DNA of 64,000 nt, from positions 30,156-94,155 of the forward strand of contig JAACWH010000034.1 in assembly GCA_009991425.1 (NCBI GenBank), written 5' to 3'. This document shows, one piece after another, positions 19,294 to 29,155 of this stretch (positions are counted from its first letter, which is position 1; the number at the start of each line of letters is the position of its first letter). This stretch comes from Leptospira sp. (lineage in GTDB: Bacteria > Spirochaetota > Leptospiria > Leptospirales > Leptospiraceae). A program made the position numbers and the translations under genes. Under the pieces are notes generated by a model that was not told where the DNA came from, did not search any database, and worked only from the letters and a program-made list of their open reading frames with translations.

Positions 19294-22200
19294 TTATTGT
19301 TCAACGCAGATTAATCGGTTTGGAGTAATGCAGTTATTCGTATTCCATGCATGGCTTCCTTGAACAGTGAAGGAAGAACTTCCTATTCTAGCAGAATCTA
19401 GCGCACTACCAGAAGTCCAATTATTACAGTTAGTTGCAATTGTAGTGACCCATGGAAAAAATCCAGTCCAATACAATAATAAAGGTGTAGCATCCAATGT
19501 ATTGGTGATGCTACTGCCAGGTATTGAGCTTTGTGTATTAGTAGTATAAACTGGAAGACTTCTGTCAGCTCTATAATAAGTCCTGGAAGGTCTCAAAGGC
19601 CAATCAATAGGTGCTCCTCCATTCCAATCACGAACCCCAGGAATACCGAGCATTGCCTTATAATAGCCTGTAGGTGGTTTCAATGGATCAGAATTGCATT
19701 TTTGATCGGCACCTGTTACCCCACCTAGATTACCATTGTATAAATTTTGTGTAACGAAAACTCTTTTACGGTAATCTCTCTCTACGCAATACAATCTACG
19801 TGTAGCACTGCAAGCAGCTTGTGTTGTATTTACAAATTGGCTATTGGTCAGGGAAGAATTTCCGATACCACCATTTCCCGCTGTAGAAGACCAATCGGAA
19901 CAATTTATACCACTGACTGCGAATCTTTGAGAGCCATTGATATTGATTCCAGTCCATACATCTCCAGCACCGCTTGGATTGAGTTGATTCGATAAAGCAA
20001 AAGGCATATTGGTATTTAAGCTATCTGCTCCCGGAGGAGTCAATCCAAGGACATCACCATACACATTATAGTAATTAGTATTCGGTTCTAATACCCAATT
20101 AGATGTAATTATTCGATTCGTTTCCATACGAAAAGCTTGGTAGTTTGCCGCAGGTTCTTGGAAGGGACGATTGGGATCGGTATTACAGATTTCATCTGCT
20201 TGCAAAAAACTTGTATTCCCTGGTACCACTTGTTGGGAGACAAAGAACCTTGGACTAAAATTTGTTATTGGATCAGGTATTGTTAAGGTCATGGTTTTTT
20301 CCGCAGAGGGTTGAAATCCAGCCTTACAAGCACGGAAGTAATTTGTCAAACCAGGAGTGTCTCCTATAACTGGAGCGGACATTGTAATCGAAGGAGCTTG
20401 GCAAATACCCGATAAATTACAATTGATTCCTGATGCCGTGCTTCTGCAAATAGTGGAACTGGTAGTGTTTGTAAGAGTAGATATACTAACTGGGCCTACT
20501 GTTCCTGATCGATTGATAGTCGCTTCATTTATAAAAACAATATCTCCAAATTTTACCTGAATAGGAGACACCTGGAAATTATATGTTGCCGGATTTACCG
20601 TAGCGACGTTGTAGTTCGCCTTGCATGCACTTATTTGAAAACGATTATCAATTGCTCCTCCTAAAGATAACAGATTCGTATCTGTTGGAAAATCCATTGC
20701 ACCTGAATAGGCAATAGTGCTTCCACCTGCGACACAGTTTGGCGTTGTTCCATCCACTGTATAGAAAATAGATGAACCAATGGTTGAGCTAGTAATAGTC
20801 ACGCCAGATTGAATGGAGTTATATGTACCTGGAAGAAGAGATATTGTAGGACTAGCAACTGTAAATGTATAATTATTGGTAGCGACACCTGAGGGAACAT
20901 AATTTGTATTACAACCAATTGCTCGAATTTCCATATTTGCTGATGTAGGATTGAGAGGAAATGCACCAGAATAGAGAGTAGCACCAGTACCGGAACAATC
21001 AGGATTTACTCCATCTATTCTATAATAAATAGAAGATGAGCTAATTGCTGACATTGTTATATTAGGTGTATTGTTATAGGTTCCTGTTCCAGGAGTTATA
21101 CTTACGGCTCCAACTGTTCCTAGTATTGTTATATTTTGTTGGGCTACAGGAGATTGGAGATTTCCTGTAGAACAAGATCTTGCTCTAAAATCCGTAGTAG
21201 TAGTAATTTGGAACGGAGCAGTAAAGGGAGTCGACCCAGCTGCACAAAAATTGCCAAGTGTGCCTGGAGCTCCGCCGTTTGAGGGTGAGCACAGAGGATC
21301 AGTTCCATTTGTTGTATAACATCGTGTCTGCGAAGCAGGAGGAGTTACTGCAGTTATATTTACGATTTGATTCGTATCGACTGAAAGATTCGGTTGTGGA
21401 ACTGGTTGCCCTATTATATAATTCCCTGTGAAAACAGTTGATGATTGGTAGTTTGTCTTGCATGAAATAGCTTTAATAACAACTAATCCAGATGCGTTGG
21501 GAAGGTTTATTGAAGATTGCACAGCATCGGCGCATGTAGGATCAGGAGGTGTTAATCCAGAATTGATACGAATATCGGAACCTATTGTTGTTGATGTAAA
21601 TGTTATCGTCTGTCCCGTTCCATATGTTCCTGCCGTAACATCAGGTGTAGGAGTTATTGCTACAAGATTATAAATTCCTGTGACTACTCCAGAGTCTGTC
21701 CAACCAGCCAAACAAGCAATTGCGGCTACATGAGTATTATCCTGAGTAATTGAAATGGTTCCCGTATTTCCACTACCACAAGATGGAGTGGTTGCTGGAC
21801 TACCTATGTTGGAGAACCAGTATACAGTAGCACCTGGAGTTGCAGACGACATCGTTATCGTTTGGTCATTATTGAAAGTACCAGGGGGACTGGAAAAAGA
21901 AGGATTTGCAACAGTACCAGTAATTGTATAATTTGCAATCGCTACCGAAGAGCTTGTCCATAAAGGCGTATTACGACAAGCAATGGCGCGAATCTCTTGA
22001 GAAGCTGCTACATTAATAGGACCTGAGTATGTAGAGGATGCACAAGTTGGATTGGAGCTATCAGTTGTAAAATGGATGCTTGTTCCTACAGGATTGTTGG
22101 ATCCTAAGTTAATGGATACATTCTGTGCAGTCGGATATGTCCCTGCTATAGGTGAAATAATTGGTGGAGCTAATGTTCCGGTAAGAGAGTAATTTCCAGT

Positions 22201-23631
22201 AACATCAGATGAAGCTAAATATCCTGTTTTACAGGCAATCGATCGAATAATAACAACATTTTCAGTTCCATCCGAGGGAGCTACTAAGTTGGGTGCAGTT
22301 GTGGAAGATGCACAAGTTGGCAGTGATCCATCAGTTGTATAGTGAATGCTAGATCCAGCTGTAGTAGAAGAAGCAGTTACAGTTTGAGAAGTCTGAATAG
22401 CAATTGGAGCAGGTAAAAGTGTTGGTACAGCCGCATTAAAATTATATACAAATATTGCAGTAGGAGCAGAATCTGTCCAGCCTGCAAGGCAAGCAATTGC
22501 AGAAATTTGCGTATTATCTTCGTTAATAAGTATGGGCGCAGAATATATAGTAGATGCGCAAGTTGGCGTGGCAGGAGCTCCACCTTGGTTGATCGTATAA
22601 TGTATGCTTGCTCCTGGAGTTGTTGTTGTGATGCTTAAGTTTATATCATTATTGTATGTTCCGGTAGCTGTTCCTAGAATTGGAGTAGCTACTGTGCCAA
22701 CAATTGTATAATTGAAATCTGTTATAACTGAGGGAGTCCAATTTGTCAGACAAGAAATTGCTCTTAGGGTCATTGAATTGTTAATTGGAACAGGATTGGG
22801 GGTGGATGGAGACGAGCAAGTAGGCGTAGATCCATCTGTTGTATAATGGACAATAGTTCCTCCAGGAGAACCTCCTCCTATGGCAAGTGTTGTATTCTGT
22901 GCAACCGTATAATTTGGCGCAGGTGGATTGGTCGCAAGGCTAGAGGTAGGGATAGGAATTTGACCATTCGTTACTATATAATTTCCTATTTGCAAGGAAG
23001 ATGAAAGATTATCTTTGCAAGCAATCGCTCTAATCTCAATTCCTGCAAGACTCGGCTGCGGCACATTAATCGGGATAGTATAAGCAATCCCAAGACCAGT
23101 ACAATTTGGGTCAGAACCATCAGTTGTATAAAAAATATTTGCACCAGAAGTTGATGTGTTAATGGAAACATTTACAGCTGAAGGAAAACTACCAGCTGGA
23201 GGGGAAAAAATAGGCTGCGCTACATCTAAGGAAACTCCGCATTGAACTAGAACAGAATCCACATTTTGTGACAATGTTCCATTTGCTCCTGCCAATTCAC
23301 AAATTTGAGTTGGATTAGTAGGTTGGTTGGTGATGCTAATGGAGTAAGTGGAATCAGATGGAAGACGAGTCCGAAAAGTAAAGCTACTTCCCGTAAGGGA
23401 TAGTTCTTCTTGGATTACCTCGTTGTTATTGGAGTTGGTAGCATCTAATTGAAGACGTAAATTCTCTCCTAATAAATTCCTTGTTTCTCCACCAATTGAT
23501 AATTCAGATCCAAATCCTAGAACTCTAAGTATCCCTTGCAAAGTAGTATATTCCAAGAGAGTGTTGTCTAAGCCAGGAAATCGGCAAGAGACTAGAAATA
23601 TAAGAAGTATGCTATATTTAAGAGCTTTCAT
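19294..23631 (-). CDS. Large repeat lipoprotein: about 11 chitobiase/beta-hexosaminidase C-terminal-like (CHB_HEX_C_1) repeats followed by two DUF1554 domains
   Basis: Lipobox-like FLVSC; repeated HYTTDGS.PTC ... AIAC units; C-terminal QADEICNTDPNRP...LYCVERDYRKRVFVTQNLYNGNLGGVTGADQKCNSDP...LICVEQ. Confidence 0.85.
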   Translation of the reverse strand: MKALKYSILLIFLVSCRFPGLDNTLLEYTTLQGILRVLGFGSELSIGGETRNLLGENLRLQLDATNSNNNEVIQEELSLTGSSFTFRTRLPSDSTYSISITNQPTNPTQICELAGANGTLSQNVDSVLVQCGVSLDVAQPIFSPPAGSFPSAVNVSINTSTSGANIFYTTDGSDPNCTGLGIAYTIPINVPQPSLAGIEIRAIACKDNLSSSLQIGNYIVTNGQIPIPTSSLATNPPAPNYTVAQNTTLAIGGGSPGGTIVHYTTDGSTPTCSSPSTPNPVPINNSMTLRAISCLTNWTPSVITDFNYTIVGTVATPILGTATGTYNNDINLSITTTTPGASIHYTINQGGAPATPTCASTIYSAPILINEDNTQISAIACLAGWTDSAPTAIFVYNFNAAVPTLLPAPIAIQTSQTVTASSTTAGSSIHYTTDGSLPTCASSTTAPNLVAPSDGTENVVIIRSIACKTGYLASSDVTGNYSLTGTLAPPIISPIAGTYPTAQNVSINLGSNNPVGTSIHFTTDSSNPTCASSTYSGPINVAASQEIRAIACRNTPLWTSSSVAIANYTITGTVANPSFSSPPGTFNNDQTITMSSATPGATVYWFSNIGSPATTPSCGSGNTGTISITQDNTHVAAIACLAGWTDSGVVTGIYNLVAITPTPDVTAGTYGTGQTITFTSTTIGSDIRINSGLTPPDPTCADAVQSSINLPNASGLVVIKAISCKTNYQSSTVFTGNYIIGQPVPQPNLSVDTNQIVNITAVTPPASQTRCYTTNGTDPLCSPSNGGAPGTLGNFCAAGSTPFTAPFQITTTTDFRARSCSTGNLQSPVAQQNITILGTVGAVSITPGTGTYNNTPNITMSAISSSSIYYRIDGVNPDCSGTGATLYSGAFPLNPTSANMEIRAIGCNTNYVPSGVATNNYTFTVASPTISLLPGTYNSIQSGVTITSSTIGSSIFYTVDGTTPNCVAGGSTIAYSGAMDFPTDTNLLSLGGAIDNRFQISACKANYNVATVNPATYNFQVSPIQVKFGDIVFINEATINRSGTVGPVSISTLTNTTSSTICRSTASGINCNLSGICQAPSITMSAPVIGDTPGLTNYFRACKAGFQPSAEKTMTLTIPDPITNFSPRFFVSQQVVPGNTSFLQADEICNTDPNRPFQEPAANYQAFRMETNRIITSNWVLEPNTNYYNVYGDVLGLTPPGADSLNTNMPFALSNQLNPSGAGDVWTGININGSQRFAVSGINCSDWSSTAGNGGIGNSSLTNSQFVNTTQAACSATRRLYCVERDYRKRVFVTQNLYNGNLGGVTGADQKCNSDPLKPPTGYYKAMLGIPGVRDWNGGAPIDWPLRPSRTYYRADRSLPVYTTNTQSSIPGSSITNTLDATPLLLYWTGFFPWVTTIATNCNNWTSGSALDSARIGSSSFTVQGSHAWNTNNCITPNRLICVEQ

Positions 23632-23913
23632 TGGAAATTTTTGTTTTTGGTAAAATTCTCTCTCTAAATAACAATCAACTTTGCTTATTTTGTCAAATTA
23701 TTATTGAATTCTGAGGGATCTTACATTTTTGTTTCTAGTTATAAAATTGTAATTTAGTCTGAAAATTATTGACATAATATTTATCTCATTAAAGAATCGG
23801 GTAAATATTAGGCTCCTCCCAATCGGTCCAGTTATTAGAGTCAATGCATTTCATTTTCATGCAGTCTAATATAAATTATGTTAAAATTAAAGTCAATAAA
23901 ATGTTTCTATTTT

Positions 23914-24672
23914 CTAAGAGTAATTTTGATCCAATGCTGCTTTTTCTCTTTTCATTAGATCTTCTGTTGCCTGTTTCATGGATTCAAAATCTGCAAAGTC
24001 AGCAGAGTTTAAGGAGCCGCAGTATTTGAAATATACTTTCTTACTTTTACGCATAGCTTGGTACTTCTCATCAGAACTATAGCCCATCATCCCACTGATA
24101 ACAAATACATCCAAGTCTACATGAAATTTATAAGCAATCTTCAAAACACCTGTCTTCATGGTTTGGATTTCTTCGGAATAAGTTCTCATGCCTTCTGGAA
24201 AAAGAAAGATAGATCTATCTTTGAGATTATGCAAAACTTCTTTCTTGAAATTACGAAAGTTTGGATTTTTGTCGGAATATTTTACCGCTTCTACAATTCT
24301 TGCATGCATCATCAGTGGGATGATCCAATATCTATCGATGATGTCTCCACCTAAGTAGGATAATTTGGAAGAAAAATTCCCAGACAGACCAGGAAGAGCT
24401 ACTACGAAAGGAACTTCTAGACTATTTGTATGATTGCAGATAATAAATTTCTTCTTATTATTAAAATCCAATTCCCCAGGTATAAAAACTAATTCGCGTC
24501 CCGTTGTCCATAGAAACAACTTCATCCATGAGTAGGCAATACAGTTGATTGTAATGTTTGCCAAATTATCAAACCGAAGTAATTTGAATAAGTAAGCAAT
24601 AGTGAGACCTGGTATAAAATACATCGCTAGAACTGGGATCAAGTAGCAATAAAGAACATAATTTGAAAGCAT
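23914..24672 (-). CDS. PlsC-like 1-acyl-sn-glycerol-3-phosphate acyltransferase family (LPLAT)
   Basis: Substrate-binding motif FLFPEGMRTYSEE, ICNHTNSLEVPFV as a degenerate HX4D-like block, N-terminal TM helix. Confidence 0.65.
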   Translation of the reverse strand: MLSNYVLYCYLIPVLAMYFIPGLTIAYLFKLLRFDNLANITINCIAYSWMKLFLWTTGRELVFIPGELDFNNKKKFIICNHTNSLEVPFVVALPGLSGNFSSKLSYLGGDIIDRYWIIPLMMHARIVEAVKYSDKNPNFRNFKKEVLHNLKDRSIFLFPEGMRTYSEEIQTMKTGVLKIAYKFHVDLDVFVISGMMGYSSDEKYQAMRKSKKVYFKYCGSLNSADFADFESMKQATEDLMKREKAALDQNYS

Positions 24673-25688
24673 TTAGACGTCCTATAGAAAATCATATTGA
24701 GTGAGTTTAAGTAGATCAACTAAATATTGATTTTGCAAGAAAAATAAATAATTAACTATTGGAAAAATTTATATTTTAACTTAAATTTCCTGTAACAATG
24801 AGGATAGGATTTTATCTATATGGAACTTCTCGATCAAAAGCATAGCGATTTAATTATTAGCAGTTTTAAAACATCTTGAGGAAAAATAAATCAAAAGCAT
24901 TGAGTATTATTGGATATTGCTTTATATTTACAATTGTTTTAGAAATTTTTAATTTTACTTTTAGAGAGTTATAATACTAAGAAAATAAATACTAAAAATC
25001 CACTTTTTATGAATATACCTAAAGGGCTGTTTCTTTACTATGATGGAATGCTATCGTTAGTATTTCTTAATAGATTTGCCAATGAAAAGTTTTAATTCTA
25101 TTTATTTTTACAAAATTGAGATTTTATAGATTAGAACTTACAAGTGCTTGAGCTCGAAACAGGTTTTTCTATTATAACATAAATTCAATTAGTTTAATGG
25201 CTAGAAGTAGAGTAATCATTGCTATCTCAAAATCAATAACAAAAGAAGAAGCAATATTCCATATTGAAAATGTCTTCGCTGATGAAATTGATTATACAAG
25301 AACAGTTGCTGCCTTTATGAGGATTAACAACTGTGATATTTTAAATTTAAGGATCAATGTAGAAATCTGTAGATCGCATTATGATTAAAAACAAATCGAT
25401 CATATTATTAACATGGAATTAAACCATATTTTAGATTAGAAGCAAGGCCTAGATGGTTTGAATTACTACGATTTCCCCTGTCTAAGAAAAAATAATCTGA
25501 TAAATAATCCTCAATTCCTTTGTCTACATTGTATCCTATTCCTAAAGACTCCAAAGCAAAATACATAGGGTCTTTGGCATTATTACTTATTGTGAAAGAA
25601 CGTACTCCACTGATTGTATCTTTTTTTCTTCTACCTAATTTCATTAAGAAAAAGTTGCTTTTCTTTTACTAAATGGTAAACTGCTTAT

Positions 25689-26339
25689 ATGTTGCGATTT
25701 GCTTTTAGAATTTTTTTAATCACTATTATTTTGATTTTTAACAACTGTATTCAGAACCTAGCTGAATGTCCCATTGATACTCTATCCCTAAAGAAAGAAT
25801 GTGATAGTAAGAAGAGACAAGATGAACAGAATCAGCTCCTAATCTTAGCCTTAGCTGCAGCTTCTGCCTCATCAGGAGACTCGCTTTCTGGCAAGGCATT
25901 AGAATTTTATACTATTTTGGAATCTTATAGAAGCAATGGTTCCTATACTTTGTCCAATGGTACAACTCGTACTTTTCTCAATTCTTCACGTTGCAGTGGA
26001 ACAACTTCTCAGCATTCTGCATTGAACCGAGCAGCACAAAAACACAATGACAATATGGTTCGTTTAAACTTTTTCTCACATACTGGACAAGATGGATCTA
26101 CACCATCAACAAGAGTAAAAGCGGAAGGATTGAACGTAGGAGCAGGGGAGAATATCGCTGCGGGAGTTTCTACAGCAGAAGGAACCTTTGACCAGTGGTG
26201 GAATTCATCGGGTCATAGATCCAATATGGAAAATTGCAATTATACCCATGTAGGGATTGGATACACTGAAAAAAGCACTATTAATTCCAGTGCTACTTAC
26301 TCTCACTATTGGACCAATGTATTTGCTACGATTCGTTAG
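25689..26339 (+). CDS. CAP/SCP domain-containing lipoprotein
   Basis: Lipobox FNNC; LNRAAQKHNDNMVRLNFFSHTGQDGSTPSTRVKAEGLNVGAGENIAAG and WWNSSGHRSNMENCNYTHVGIGY. Confidence 0.93.
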   Translation: MLRFAFRIFLITIILIFNNCIQNLAECPIDTLSLKKECDSKKRQDEQNQLLILALAAASASSGDSLSGKALEFYTILESYRSNGSYTLSNGTTRTFLNSSRCSGTTSQHSALNRAAQKHNDNMVRLNFFSHTGQDGSTPSTRVKAEGLNVGAGENIAAGVSTAEGTFDQWWNSSGHRSNMENCNYTHVGIGYTEKSTINSSATYSHYWTNVFATIR

Positions 26340-26695
26340 TTGAAACGGTTTGAAAGAAGCCTATTTTTTTCCATGATTCAGCACTTTTACTCCAGTCCTT
26401 AGACGTTTGGCCAAGCTCATCCGAAAGTATTGCACTATCTTGAGCGTAAGAATCTAGTTTCTGGATTGCATTCAATACTATCGAGCCAATTTCACCAGCA
26501 TGTGCAGCTTCAATGGACGCATTCAGAGATAGAATAGGTATTTTGGGCAGCATCCGCCTTCATTGGAACTGAAGAATTCAAGGTTTTTAACGAATGGTTG
26601 ATATTCTCCATATCATATAAGATTTTATTTATCTCTGATTGGCTTCTTTCCACTTCAATCGGTAGAAGTTTATTCTTTGTTATATCATGATCTTA
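26326..26695 (-). pseudogene. Remnant of a methyl-accepting chemotaxis protein
   Basis: IPILSLNASIEAAHAGEIG is the MCP hairpin-tip signature; the upstream part (IEVERSQSEINKILYDMENINHSLKTLNSSVPMKADA) lies in another frame, with a frameshift near 26545. Confidence 0.75.
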
Positions 26696-26795
26696 TTTTA
26701 CAATTGCTTAATATAGATTGCAACAATCCAACTGAGAACTGAGTTAATTTCAACAAGAATGTTGTAAGATATAGTAGAAAGAAAAGAATAGAAAA

Positions 26796-26863
26796 AATAA
26801 ACTAATAAACTAATAAACTAATAAACTAATAAACTAATAAACTAATAAACTAATAAACTAATA
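26796..26863. repeat. Tandem repeat, 8-bp unit AATAAACT, about 8.5 copies
   Basis: Perfect period-8 run, read directly from the sequence. Confidence 0.97.
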
Positions 26864-27027
26864 CAATTTCTTTTCTCTCATAGATTGTGTTTAACAAAAT
26901 AAGTAAAAAATATTTTTTAAAATTAGCTTTTTTTATAAACATATAAAGAAATTTTAATTTATTGAGTCCAATGAAATCGTAAGATGAAATCCTTCCTATG
27001 AATTTAGGATTTAGAGTTTAAAAGAAA

Positions 27028-28035
27028 ATGATTCTACCCATTCAAAATACAACTCTTTCCAACGAGATAATCGATCTCCACAAGGCTAAACAAAGATTAG
27101 AATTAGTTCTAGAAGGAACTCGTCTTGGAATGTGGGACTGGAATCCTCAGACAAATGAAGTGTATTTTGACCAAAGGTGGGCAGAGATGTTAGGTTATGA
27201 TCTTTCAGAAGTGGAACAACATCTCAAAAGTTGGCAAGACAAAGTCCATCCCGATGACCTGGTAAAATGCTTCGAAGATATTCAAGCCCACATCCAAGGT
27301 CATAAAGATTTTTATGAAAATATACATAGAATGCGACACAAAGATGGACACTGGGTATATATTCTAGACCGCGGTAAGATTGTGGATAGGGATGCAGACG
27401 GAAATCCTGTCCGCTTTACAGGCACTCATACGGACATCACTCGAGAAAAGCTTGCCGAATTGAAAGCACTAGAGGCATTAAAAGCAAAGTCGTATTTTCT
27501 TGCCAATATGAGTCATGAAATACGGACACCTTTGCATGGAATTCTTGGACTTACAAAGGTTCTAAGCGCAGAAGATTTGGGACAAGAAAACTATAAGATA
27601 GTCAAAACAATCCAAGAAGCCGGAAATTCATTACTTTCTATCTTAAATGATATCTTAGACATATCGAAGTTAGATGAACATAAATTATCATTTAATCCAA
27701 TTCATTTTAATTTTAAAGTATTTTTACAAGAATGTATCGATATTTTTAAACCAAGGATTTTGGCTAAAGGATTGCAATTTTCTCTTAATTTGACTGATTC
27801 TTGTTTAGAAGGTATGAGAGATACTAGTTTTGATGACTTGTATCTCTTGGGTGATAAGAATAGAATCCGACAGGTGTTGAGTAACCTAATCAGCAATGCA
27901 ACCAAGTTTAAATTCATCGCACTCACAGCGGATGCCTTTGAAGAAACTAAAAAACACTGCCTGAGTGTTGGATTTGATTATTTTCTTTCCAAGCCAATTT
28001 CGATAGAAGAGTTGAACAAAATTCTATACTTATAA
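27028..28035 (+). CDS. PAS-domain hybrid histidine kinase with an internal deletion (HATPase core and receiver N-terminus missing)
   Basis: PAS/PAC MWDWNPQTNEVYFDQRWAEMLGY; H-box FLANMSHEIRTPLHGILG; N-box start GDKNRIRQVLSNLISNATKF runs directly into receiver C-terminus KFIALTADAFEETKKHCLSVGFDYFLSKPISIEELNKIL. Confidence 0.85.
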   Translation: MILPIQNTTLSNEIIDLHKAKQRLELVLEGTRLGMWDWNPQTNEVYFDQRWAEMLGYDLSEVEQHLKSWQDKVHPDDLVKCFEDIQAHIQGHKDFYENIHRMRHKDGHWVYILDRGKIVDRDADGNPVRFTGTHTDITREKLAELKALEALKAKSYFLANMSHEIRTPLHGILGLTKVLSAEDLGQENYKIVKTIQEAGNSLLSILNDILDISKLDEHKLSFNPIHFNFKVFLQECIDIFKPRILAKGLQFSLNLTDSCLEGMRDTSFDDLYLLGDKNRIRQVLSNLISNATKFKFIALTADAFEETKKHCLSVGFDYFLSKPISIEELNKILYL

Positions 28036-28077
28036 TTCTTTCCATTACAAAGGAAAGTTTTTCTAAATACTATTCTA

Positions 28078-29151
28078 ATGAGAATTCGATTTGTATCATT
28101 TTGCTTGGCATTTCTTAGCTTTAGCTTATTTGCTGAAGAGAAGCCTTTTTTGGATCTTGAAATAGCAGCTTCCAATGATTTAGTTTTTCGTGGCTCTTCT
28201 TTTAATGGCGATTTAACGAATGAAAAATACAATAGAGAATACAAATCGTACACTGATTCTTGGTCCATCCAACCGGATCTTAGATTTCGAACTCCTGTAG
28301 ATGGGCTCAATGTTTTTTTATGGGGGAACCTCAATCTTCAACACTATGGAGATAGGGATACGGATATGTATCTATTCCAGAACAGTCCAGGTGGTTTGGA
28401 TCGAACCAATGAGATTCTCACTAAGATTCAAAATTCTGAATTTGGCTTTGATCCCAACCAAGTAAAGAGATACAAGGAGAAAAATGGTTCCGAGAGGTGG
28501 AATAGTGCTTTCATGGGAAGTGACTATTCATGGGACACCAAAGCGGGAGGTTTGAGTTTTGGAACCTGGCTTTGGTCCAGTGCTGACCCAGAGAATAAAT
28601 CCATTTGGCAAGAATGGTTTATTCGATACAGACCATTGTTCTTAGAATTTCTCAATCCTGAATTTGGATTCTATATCAATACTTCAGCTAACACGGCATC
28701 TAAGGCTATCAAGCCCCAAGATAGCATAGTTGGTCAGAAATACTTTTCTTTTGAAATTGAATATACCTTTCTTGAAGAAAATTTTTTCCAAATAGAGTGG
28801 GAAGGCCATACAGGTTATCTGATGCACAATGATAATAAAAACCGTTTGTCTGGAGTATCAAATATTACGAATACTCTTCGTTTTGTGGTTAATGATTTTT
28901 TTATTGGTGGTTCTTGGATCTACCGACCTGAACTGGATTTGTATGATCGATATGATTCCAATCCCAAAGATGGAAGAATTACGGATCCATCAAAAATCTA
29001 TGGAAGCGAGAATGCTTTCATCCAAAACCAAATTCTTTCTTACTTCGAGAACGATCTGGAGCTATCCAAAATTGTCTATGAAAGCATAACCAGCCAAAGG
29101 GTGGTTCGCAATCTCTTCACAATAAATTTAGGTTATAGAACAAGTTTTTAA
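28078..29151 (+). CDS. Putative outer-membrane beta-barrel protein
   Basis: Signal peptide, alternating aromatic strands, C-terminal NLGYRTSF ending in Phe. Confidence 0.55.
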   Translation: MRIRFVSFCLAFLSFSLFAEEKPFLDLEIAASNDLVFRGSSFNGDLTNEKYNREYKSYTDSWSIQPDLRFRTPVDGLNVFLWGNLNLQHYGDRDTDMYLFQNSPGGLDRTNEILTKIQNSEFGFDPNQVKRYKEKNGSERWNSAFMGSDYSWDTKAGGLSFGTWLWSSADPENKSIWQEWFIRYRPLFLEFLNPEFGFYINTSANTASKAIKPQDSIVGQKYFSFEIEYTFLEENFFQIEWEGHTGYLMHNDNKNRLSGVSNITNTLRFVVNDFFIGGSWIYRPELDLYDRYDSNPKDGRITDPSKIYGSENAFIQNQILSYFENDLELSKIVYESITSQRVVRNLFTINLGYRTSF

Positions 29152-29155
29152 TGAA

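Noticed and set aside
20799-20984. Short ORFs within the CHB_HEX repeat gene (for example 20799-20984, 22377-22583, 22986-23171)
   Set aside because: Alternative-frame readings of the repeats in the 1445-aa gene.
25197-25388. 63-aa + strand ORF
   Set aside because: Short, no recognisable family, in an AT-rich decay zone; not supported as a gene.
25408-25644. 78-aa minus-strand ORF (MKLGRRKKDTISGVRSF...)
   Set aside because: Could be a gene fragment, but no recognisable domain or clear upstream signal; left unannotated.
26796-26863. Possible CRISPR array
   Set aside because: The unit is 8 bp with no spacers; it is a simple tandem repeat.
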